Source: Chloroflexota bacterium (GTDB taxonomy: Bacteria > Chloroflexota > Anaerolineae > Promineifilales > Promineifilaceae). Taken from it: 5,862 nt of DNA. A model generated the notes under the pieces. The model made no database searches. It was not told the DNA's origin and saw nothing but the letters and a program-made list of their open reading frames with translations. The DNA is taken from positions 3,803,728 through 3,809,589 of the forward strand of contig CP070688.1 in NCBI GenBank assembly GCA_020353135.1. The letters are read 5' to 3'. Shown here in pieces: positions 1-5,213 of this stretch. Made by a program: the position numbers and the translations under genes. Each line of letters begins with the position of its first letter. Position 1 is the stretch's first letter.

Positions 1-1394
1 CAACCTGGCTGGGCGACGTTTCCCTCCTCGTAGACCAAGACGTCTATGAGTTCGCCTGCATCTGAACTAAGCAGAACTTCGTCGCCGTCGTTGCTGAATC
101 CCGGCCAGACGCCAGTCAGATTGGGTATACTGGGATCTGAGCCTTCGACTTCATAATCAGGACTCTCGCCGAAATGGCGGCGAAATGAGGCTGCCTCATC
201 CGCGATCCATATTCCCTCGCCTGGAGCGAGGTTGATTCCTTGCGGAAAGAACGCGTCAGAAAAGCCGTCGCTCAAAACCCATCCGCCCAGATCTTGCGAG
301 CTTCCGCCGACGTTGATGAGCTGAACAGCTTCGTCTCGATCCCATTTTTCATAGCCATCGTAGTAGACGGCATCAATTAGGATTGACGAATCTGTCGAGT
401 CAATCCAGGTGGCGAAATCGCTAATATTATCATGAAGCGAGGTTTCGGTGAGAATTGTACTCACTTCGGCGCGATTGGTAATCTGCCCAGCCGAGTTGCT
501 ATCGAGTGTCGCGGAGACGTTAATGGAGAAGTGTTGGTCAACAGCAACTGTGTCGATAGACCAAACCAAAGTGCCCGGAGACGGCTGGCTCAGCGGGTAA
601 TGGCCGTCGTCGGCCAGAAACTCGGCCATCTCTGGAAGCGTGTCGGTCAAGATGACCCCCGCGGCAGCTGCCTGGCCTGTATTGGTAACCTGCAAGGCGT
701 AACGAATTGTGTCGCCCGGCACGGCCTGACCTGGCCCGGATTTATTCAGTACTAGGTTCGGTAACTCGTGAGTTGCCCAGCCGGAATTGGCCTGACCTGG
801 CGTACCGTTCACCGGATTGCCATTCGTGTCAAGCCCATTGCGCGTCACGCCGTCGTTACTCACCCAGTATAGTGCTTCATCGCTGGCGAGGGGGTGGCTG
901 CGTTCCATTGAGCGGTGATGCTCGTCGGCGGTGCCGGCCGGCCAGGGTCCGCCCGCTTGATTGGCGGAATCGACGATCCCAGAACCCGCGTCAAGCAAGT
1001 AAATCGATTCACCCGTGTCCTGTATCAGACGAATCAAGAACTGATCGGCTTCGATGTCGATCAAAGCGGCTTCGGATCTTTCTAGCAAATAGAATTCATG
1101 GGCCCCGATCACGCCAGTCAACGATGCCATCAGACCGTCATTCGCCAGAGACCAACCCATGAGATTCACGGCCGTGTCGGTCGTGTTGTGAAGTTCGAGC
1201 CATTCATAGTTGCCGCCGGCCGCCGTCCCGCTCCAGGCAACTTCGCTGATGATGACGCTGCCCGGCTCAATCTCCTGCGTGGCCAGTCCTGGAGCGGCGC
1301 ATAGCGCAAGTAGCAGCGCAAACGCCCCACCAACTGCTCCAAACAGCCAAGAAAAGCGTCCAGACACCCTAAGCCCCTTCTTATGCCCCTCCAT
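1..1394 (-). CDS. Secreted lamin-tail/DUF11 multidomain protein, C-terminus off the window edge
   Basis: The frame is open for 464 codons from ATG at 1394 to the left edge, so the C-terminus is missing. Residues 1-38 look like a signal peptide: a basic start (HKK, R, R), a hydrophobic core (about 17-34) and likely cleavage after PGLA at 38. Residues 44-205 form a lamin-tail domain (VIISEVAW, then YEWLELHN and the strand motif VNLMGWSL). Residues 210-325 resemble a DUF11-type cell-surface repeat (LNKSGPGQAVPGDTIRY, LQVTNTG, LTDTLP). Residues 336 onward start a second lamin-tail domain (AVQLINVG, LGGWVLSDG, LAPGEGIWIAD). Lamin-tail domains in bacteria occur in exported proteins, often joined to nucleases or adhesion modules; none is visible here, so the function is unknown and probably extracellular or surface-bound. 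The start is uncertain: GTG at 1367 has a better ribosome-binding site (AAGGGG, 6-base spacing) and lies downstream of a TATAAT box that overlaps the ATG. Confidence 0.85.
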   Translation of the reverse strand, partial: MEGHKKGLRVSGRFSWLFGAVGGAFALLLALCAAPGLATQEIEPGSVIISEVAWSGTAAGGNYEWLELHNTTDTAVNLMGWSLANDGLMASLTGVIGAHEFYLLERSEAALIDIEADQFLIRLIQDTGESIYLLDAGSGIVDSANQAGGPWPAGTADEHHRSMERSHPLASDEALYWVSNDGVTRNGLDTNGNPVNGTPGQANSGWATHELPNLVLNKSGPGQAVPGDTIRYALQVTNTGQAAAAGVILTDTLPEMAEFLADDGHYPLSQPSPGTLVWSIDTVAVDQHFSINVSATLDSNSAGQITNRAEVSTILTETSLHDNISDFATWIDSTDSSILIDAVYYDGYEKWDRDEAVQLINVGGSSQDLGGWVLSDGFSDAFFPQGINLAPGEGIWIADEAASFRRHFGESPDYEVEGSDPSIPNLTGVWPGFSNDGDEVLLSSDAGELIDVLVYEEGNVAQPG

Positions 1395-1422
1395 TATACA
1401 GTTTTTCGGACCAGCGGGTCGA
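1393..1422 (-). promoter_or_regulatory. Likely sigma70-type promoter of the lamin-tail gene
   Basis: Read on the minus strand, TATAAT (1398-1393) is a perfect -10 box, and TCGACC (1422-1417) matches four of six -35 bases with an 18-base spacer. It sits in the 35-base gap after the permease stop codon. A transcript from it would begin near 1386, downstream of the ATG at 1394 but upstream of AAGGGG (1379-1374) and the GTG at 1367. The boxes are seen; their activity is inferred. Confidence 0.5.
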
Positions 1423-1429
1423 GAAGCAG

Positions 1430-3769
1430 CTAGAAAGGCCAGACGAGCGGCAGCACGATCAGGACGACGACCAGAACAACCACCGTCAATGGCAAGCCGA
1501 CCTTTATGTAGTCAGAGAACCGGTAACCACCCGGCCCCATGACCAGAATATTGGCCGGATGGCTAATCGGGCTCATGAAGCTGGCCGAGGCGGCGATGGC
1601 AATGCCCATCATGAAAGCATAAGGCGAAACGCCCAAGTCTGTCGCCGATCCAATGGCAATTGGCGCCATCAATACGACGACGGCCGCATTGGGCATCACT
1701 TGAGAGGCTAATACGGTGAGGACAAAGAGGCCCACCAATACAATCAGCGGGCCAGCATCTCCGATCACGCCGATCATGCTATCAGTCAGATAAGTAGCTG
1801 CCCCACTCGTCTGCAGGGCGATTCCCAAGGGCAGCATGGCCGCTATGAGGAAGACGGCTGGCCACTCTATGTTCCGGTAGGCTTCCTCCATCGTCAGGCA
1901 ACCAGTTACTACCATGAGCGTGCCGCCGATAACCGCGGCAATGGCAATTGGCAGCCAACCGAGCAACACGACTAGCAGGACCGCGATCATGATGCCCACG
2001 GCAATCGGCGCCTTCTTGAGACGAGGCGCTTCTTGCGCCTCCTCGGTCAGAACGATGAAGTCAGGCTCCTGGCCCAGGATATTCATTTTACTCCGATGAC
2101 CGTAAACGAGCAGAGCGTCTCCAAATCGCAGCGGCATATCGCTAATGTCGTCGTGATAGGCTTCGCCGCTTCGCCAAATCGCCACGACGCTCAAGTCGAA
2201 CTTCTCGCGGAAATTCAACTCCTTTAACGTTTTGCCGGCCATGGTCGTACGGGGTGACAGCACCACCTCGGAGAGACCGATCTGTGAATTCTCCAGCTCT
2301 CGCAGAGATTCCAGAGAGCTGTCGATTTCTAGCTCTTCTAGTCCGCGCAGGGCCTGTACATTTTCCTGGCTGCTCTGAACAAGCAAGGTGTCGTTGATTT
2401 CTACTTTCACGTCCGGATCAGGCAAGGCGACCGTTTCGGAGCCACGCACGATTTGCAGAACCGTTAGACCAAAGGACTCGCCGAGCCGGCTTTCGGCCAG
2501 GGACTTACCGACGAGGGCCGAATGTTCAGGCACGTTGACCAATAGCAGACGCTCGCCGAGCTTGAAAATCAGGGCCGATTCAGTCTCCAGCACGTCGAAG
2601 GAATCATCCATCCTGAGACGGTCTATCGTTTCAGAACGACCCTGAATTAGCAATGTATCGGCGGCCTTGAACTCCAGGCTAGGCAGGTTGTTGCGAATGA
2701 ATTGGTCGCCGCGACGCACGGCCAGGATGTTGAGGCCGTACTTCTGGCGAAAGCCAGTCTGTGCCAGATTTTTGCCTATTAGGGGCGATTTCCTAGCCAG
2801 GCTCAACTCGGCTACCTCGATGCCGGCCGTCTGGATGTTTTCCACCGTCAAAGGAAGGCGCTCGATCGTATCGACGCGATGTTGGCGTAGCTCTGATAAC
2901 TGGCCTGGCTCGCCAACGACGATCAGTTGATCTCCACCATGGAGCACCGCATCAGCCCCGGGCGATAAGCGTGTTTGGCCATCATGCACGATCGCCAACA
3001 CGTGCAAATCTAGTAGAGAACCCATCTGACTGTCGGCCAGTGTCATTCCGGCAAGCAGCGAATCACGTGGCACCGACAAGATCAGTAATTGATCTCGTAG
3101 CTCATACAGACTCCCGAGATCGGTGCTTTCGGACCTTCCTGTCTCGCGAACCATATTGCGCGTTGGCAGCAGGCGCCGGCCGACAAGCAGCACAAAGAAG
3201 ATCCCGGCCACAAGAATCGCAGCGCCGACGGGCGCAAAATCGAAAAGCGTGAACGGCTGCAAGCCGGCTTCGTCTAGAGCGTCGCTGGCCAGGATGTTAG
3301 GCGGCGTCCCGATCAGTGTCGTCAATCCACCTAACAGCGCACCGATGGCCAGGGGCAGCAGCAACTTGGAAGGCGGCGTCCCGGTCCGTCTGGCGATTTC
3401 CATTACCACCGGCAATAGCAGCGCGGCGACGCCGACATTGTTCATGAAAGCCGATAGGATGGCGGCCGTTAGCATTATCATGAGCAGCAGGCGAAATTCG
3501 CCGTTTCCGGCTACGCGCATTACCTGGCGGCCGATCACCTGGGCCACCCCAGTGCGCGCCAGCGCTCCGCTAAGTATGAACACAGCCCAAACCGTTACGA
3601 CGGCCGGATTGCTGAAGCCTGAAAGGGCCTCGGTTGGCGTGATCAACTGCGTGATGACCAAGGCGCCCAGAACGAGTAAGGCGACGACGTCAACGCGTAG
3701 TCTGCCGCTGACGAAAAGAATAACAGCAGCAACGACTATCAGGAGAACCAGGGCTATCTCAACAGTCAT
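1430..3769 (-). CDS. SLC13-family permease with four central RCK_C (TrkA-C) domains
   Basis: A 779-residue inner-membrane transporter of the ion-transporter superfamily (SLC13/CitMHS-like). The N-terminal membrane half (about 3-200) carries the hairpin motif FMNNVGVAALLLP (108-120) and LIGTPPNIL (152-160). The C-terminal half (about 586-779) carries the matching VMPNAAVVVLMAP (691-703) and SPISHPANILVMGPGG (733-748). These paired Asn/Pro motifs mark the two substrate-binding hairpins of the fold. Between them lie four RCK_C domains, about 225-300, 315-388, 400-477 and 495-575, each with a G-(K/M)-x-L turn (G241, G332, G421, G512) and an acidic-bracketed strand before the end (DQLIVVG, DTLLIQG, DTLLVQS, DALLVYG). 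RCK_C domains in other transporters bind small ligands, including cyclic di-AMP, and gate transport. The substrate cannot be told from sequence: sulfate, dicarboxylate and other anions are all possible. Family members I know usually have two RCK_C domains and are near 600 residues. The ATG at 3769 lacks a clear Shine-Dalgarno sequence. Confidence 0.93.
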   Translation of the reverse strand: MTVEIALVLLIVVAAVILFVSGRLRVDVVALLVLGALVITQLITPTEALSGFSNPAVVTVWAVFILSGALARTGVAQVIGRQVMRVAGNGEFRLLLMIMLTAAILSAFMNNVGVAALLLPVVMEIARRTGTPPSKLLLPLAIGALLGGLTTLIGTPPNILASDALDEAGLQPFTLFDFAPVGAAILVAGIFFVLLVGRRLLPTRNMVRETGRSESTDLGSLYELRDQLLILSVPRDSLLAGMTLADSQMGSLLDLHVLAIVHDGQTRLSPGADAVLHGGDQLIVVGEPGQLSELRQHRVDTIERLPLTVENIQTAGIEVAELSLARKSPLIGKNLAQTGFRQKYGLNILAVRRGDQFIRNNLPSLEFKAADTLLIQGRSETIDRLRMDDSFDVLETESALIFKLGERLLLVNVPEHSALVGKSLAESRLGESFGLTVLQIVRGSETVALPDPDVKVEINDTLLVQSSQENVQALRGLEELEIDSSLESLRELENSQIGLSEVVLSPRTTMAGKTLKELNFREKFDLSVVAIWRSGEAYHDDISDMPLRFGDALLVYGHRSKMNILGQEPDFIVLTEEAQEAPRLKKAPIAVGIMIAVLLVVLLGWLPIAIAAVIGGTLMVVTGCLTMEEAYRNIEWPAVFLIAAMLPLGIALQTSGAATYLTDSMIGVIGDAGPLIVLVGLFVLTVLASQVMPNAAVVVLMAPIAIGSATDLGVSPYAFMMGIAIAASASFMSPISHPANILVMGPGGYRFSDYIKVGLPLTVVVLVVVLIVLPLVWPF

Positions 3770-3817
3770 AAGGTCTGTCAGATTGCTGGACGTTTGGCTT
3801 GAGCTGCCACTGGCTCC

Positions 3818-3846
3818 ATTATAAGGAGTTAGCCGCCGGGGTCCAA
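3818..3846 (-). promoter_or_regulatory. Likely promoter of the SLC13 permease gene
   Basis: On the minus strand TATAAT (3823-3818) lies 17 bases downstream of TTGGAC (3846-3841), which keeps the TTG of the -35 consensus. Transcription would begin near 3811, giving a leader of about 42 bases before the ATG at 3769. The -10 box is flanked by the short inverted repeat CTCC/GGAG (3828-3825 and 3817-3814), which could be part of an operator. The ten bases TATAATGGAG also occur at the promoter of the next gene downstream. Seen as sequence; activity is inferred. Confidence 0.5.
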
Positions 3847-3860
3847 TGCCGTGAACCTTT

Positions 3861-3876
3861 CAGGAAAGTGATCCTG
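3861..3876. repeat. Short inverted repeat in the permease upstream region
   Basis: CAGGA (3861-3865) and TCCTG (3872-3876) can form a 5-base-pair stem with a 6-base loop. It lies about 15 bases upstream of the likely -35 box of the permease promoter, a position where a regulator could bind, but a stem this short is easily found by chance. Confidence 0.25.
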
Positions 3877-3974
3877 CACCAGAGTAGTGTGACAGCGGCA
3901 AGAGAAGGAGTTTCAGGCGTCTTAGGCGAGGACGAGGTTCCGACGACAATAGATGCTACCACAGCTCGCCGTGG

Positions 3975-3996
3975 CAGGGAGTTCCCCCTGAGTTTT
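3975..3996 (+). terminator. Terminator-like hairpin followed by a T run, plus strand
   Basis: The segment at 3975-3990 (CAGGGAGTTCCCCCTG) can fold as a 5-base-pair GC-rich stem CAGGG/CCCTG, and it is followed by AG and five T (3993-3997), the layout of a weak intrinsic terminator on the plus strand. No plus-strand gene is visible upstream in the gap, so it either ends an unrecognised transcript or is a chance structure. On the minus strand the stem is followed by CCACGG, so it would not end the 72-residue gene's transcript. Confidence 0.3.
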
Positions 3997-4007
3997 TCAA
4001 CCGATAC

Positions 4008-4025
4008 GATTTCCGGCCGGAAATC
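4008..4025. repeat. 18-base perfect palindrome (GATTTCCGG/CCGGAAATC)
   Basis: Every one of the nine base pairs is complementary around the centre at 4016/4017. It begins 8 bases after the stop codon of the 72-residue membrane protein. As RNA it can form a 7-base-pair stem with a GGCC loop, so it may stabilise the mRNA end or act as a factor-dependent terminator; it has no U run on the minus strand. As DNA it could equally be a binding site for a dimeric protein. Confidence 0.5.
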
Positions 4026-4033
4026 AATAGCTT

Positions 4034-4252
4034 TTACAATATATCTATTGTACCTGTCCAGACCAATATAACACAGGCTAGGGCAACAATATCCAACAGA
4101 AGCAGCACGGCAAGGATCAAGCGTTGACCGGCGGTATACTGGCTGAGAAAGCCACCGCTGCTAGAAGCGGTTTCTTCGTCACCCTCCAGGTCGTCATATA
4201 CTGAACTGGCGCGCGTGCTCTTTTCCCGTAGGCTGTCGAGTTCATCGTCCAT
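4034..4252 (-). CDS. Small acidic protein with one C-terminal membrane segment (72 aa)
   Basis: I do not recognise this family. The first 35 residues are polar and strongly acidic (DDELD, YDDLEGDEE), followed by a Ser/Gly stretch (29-34). Residues 45-66 form one hydrophobic helix, preceded by R44 and followed by only six residues. Charge placement suggests a cytoplasmic N-terminus with a tail-anchored helix. Support for a real gene: a good ribosome-binding site GGAGG (4263-4259) six bases before ATG, and a composition that is sensible for a membrane protein. It lies 57 bases after the biotin ligase stop on the same strand with no clear terminator between, so co-transcription is plausible. It may be a small accessory or regulatory membrane protein; no partner can be named. 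Confidence 0.75.
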   Translation of the reverse strand: MDDELDSLREKSTRASSVYDDLEGDEETASSSGGFLSQYTAGQRLILAVLLLLDIVALACVILVWTGTIDIL

Positions 4253-4258
4253 CGTATT

Positions 4259-4263
4259 CCTCC
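4259..4263 (-). promoter_or_regulatory. Shine-Dalgarno site GGAGG of the small membrane protein
   Basis: GGAGG on the minus strand ends six bases before the ATG at 4252. It is the clearest ribosome-binding site in the window and is the main support for this short gene and its start; the ATG starts of the permease and ftsK have none. Confidence 0.7.
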
Positions 4264-4309
4264 ATGCGACTTTTACTTATGTGAAGCTAATTGCCCTGGT
4301 AGGCTACCC

Positions 4310-5140
4310 CTAATCCTCAGAATTGTCAACCTGGAGAGTGACGTCGCCGGCGGCCATAACATGTTGCCGGCCGCCATCATCGAGCACGAGAATCCGGCCC
4401 CAGTCGTCGACGCCTTCGGCAATACCGACTATCCTTCGTCCGTCGACGCTGTGGGTTACCTGGATCCGGCGACCTAAGCTAATCAAGCGACTTTGCCATT
4501 CCTCATGCGGTGAATGTCCTTGATCGGCGGCCTGATATCTGCTTTCGAGCGACTCCAAAATCGATCCTAGTAAGTCTGCCCGCCGAATGCTGCTACCTGA
4601 TTCTATCAGCAAGCTGGATGCCGGGTATTTCGTCGATGGCAGTTGCTCAGGTTCGATGTTGACGTTTACTCCAATGCCCAACACGGCCGCCTGCATTCGG
4701 TTGGACGCGAACGTACCTTCGAGCAACAGGCCGCCTACCTTAGGCCACTGATTTCTGGCTGGCAGCACCAGATCATTGGGCCACTTCAGGCTTGTCGACA
4801 AACCGGTAATCGACTCTATGGCGCTAACGGTCGCCAGCCCGGCGATCATGGTCAGCCAGGCTGCCCGTTCTGGCGGCCAATCTGGCCGAAATAACAGGGA
4901 GAATAGCAACGACGTTCCGGCCGGCGCCAGCCAACTGCGGCCGAGGCGTCCTTTGCCCCGGCTCTGGAAGTCGGTTACGACCATGGACCCGGCCGACGCA
5001 TCCTGGACAGCCATCTCGGCAAGCAAGTCGTTGGTCGAAGGCAAGGCCGGGTAGTAATGCAGCGGTCGGCCCAACCAGCGACTCCTAATCGAAGCCCGGA
5101 TCGATGCCTCGTATGTCGTTTCGCTTGCTTCCATGTCCAT
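4310..5140 (-). CDS. birA: Biotin--[acetyl-CoA-carboxylase] ligase, without DNA-binding domain
   Basis: Cytosolic enzyme that makes biotinyl-AMP from biotin and ATP and transfers biotin to a lysine of carboxyl carrier proteins. From ATG at 5140 it is 276 residues. The ligase core is complete: STND (35-38), the ATP/biotin loop SRGKGRLGRSW (60-70, the family's GRGRxGR, here with Ser and Lys variants), LKWPNDL (118-124), KVGGLLLEG (134-142, with the biotin-contacting Lys134) and LGIGVNVN (154-161). The last 45 or so residues (LGRRIQV, GIAEGVDDWGRILV) form the small C-terminal SH3-like domain. There is no N-terminal helix-turn-helix, so it is a class I ligase that should not repress biotin genes. 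The frame extends to a TTG at 5194 (294 residues), but that extension adds no family motif. A -10-like TAGAAT at 5154-5149 would start the mRNA almost at ATG 5140, implying a leaderless message. Transcribed divergently from ftsK. Confidence 0.93.
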   Translation of the reverse strand: MDMEASETTYEASIRASIRSRWLGRPLHYYPALPSTNDLLAEMAVQDASAGSMVVTDFQSRGKGRLGRSWLAPAGTSLLFSLLFRPDWPPERAAWLTMIAGLATVSAIESITGLSTSLKWPNDLVLPARNQWPKVGGLLLEGTFASNRMQAAVLGIGVNVNIEPEQLPSTKYPASSLLIESGSSIRRADLLGSILESLESRYQAADQGHSPHEEWQSRLISLGRRIQVTHSVDGRRIVGIAEGVDDWGRILVLDDGGRQHVMAAGDVTLQVDNSED

Positions 5141-5148
5141 CACGGCCG

Positions 5149-5176
5149 ATTCTATCGTTGACCTTGAGTCACGCAA
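5149..5176 (-). promoter_or_regulatory. Possible birA promoter, near-leaderless start
   Basis: On the minus strand TAGAAT (5154-5149, five of six consensus bases) follows TTGCGT (5176-5171, three of six) with a 16-base spacer. Transcription would begin about 7 bases on, at or next to ATG 5140. This argues against the upstream TTG at 5194 as the start. The -35 is weak, so confidence is low. Confidence 0.4.
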
Positions 5177-5194
5177 CTGTTGCCGAATGGTCAA
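5158..5194. repeat. Nested inverted repeats between birA and ftsK
   Basis: The outer arms TTGACC (5158-5163) and GGTCAA (5189-5194) enclose the inner arms GCAAC (5173-5177) and GTTGC (5179-5183). The two centres are only about 2 bases apart (5176 and 5178). The element overlaps the possible birA -35 box and lies just upstream of ftsK, so it could be an operator for divergent control. Spacing rules out the TTGACC copies as -35 boxes for the -10 candidates I see. Confidence 0.35.
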
Positions 5195-5198
5195 TCCG

Positions 5199-5204
5199 TA
5201 CTAT
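5199..5204 (+). promoter_or_regulatory. Possible -10 box of ftsK
   Basis: TACTAT (four of six consensus bases) lies 9 bases before the ftsK ATG, so transcription would begin within a few bases of the start codon. This fits the absence of a Shine-Dalgarno sequence there. No good -35 box stands at the right distance, so this is a weak call. Confidence 0.25.
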
Positions 5205-5213
5205 CATTGTCGT

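Noticed and set aside
432..1542. Overlapping plus-strand open frames of 68 to 151 codons
   Set aside because: They lie opposite the lamin-tail gene and the end of the permease, have Arg/Pro/Ser-rich low-sense translations and show no domain; they are shadows of the minus-strand frames.
3123..3824. Plus-strand open frame of 233 codons
   Set aside because: It is antisense to the N-terminal membrane half of the permease. Its Ser/Thr/Arg/Ala-rich translation is what a GC-rich hydrophobic gene gives on the other strand.
3770..4033. Cyclic di-AMP (ydaO-type) riboswitch upstream of the RCK_C permease
   Set aside because: The idea fits the transporter, and a stretch near 3925-3950 on the minus strand faintly recalls part of the motif. 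The other conserved segments are missing and the available length is too short; the likely promoter also lies downstream of most of it.
3799..4071. Plus-strand open frame of 90 codons across the gap
   Set aside because: It starts at TTG without a ribosome-binding site, overlaps the end of the small membrane gene, runs through the terminator-like hairpin, and shows no recognisable protein character.
4298..4308. GGTAG/CTACC inverted repeat between birA and the small gene as a terminator
   Set aside because: The 5-base-pair stem leaves a one-base loop and has no T run, so it is not a credible terminator.
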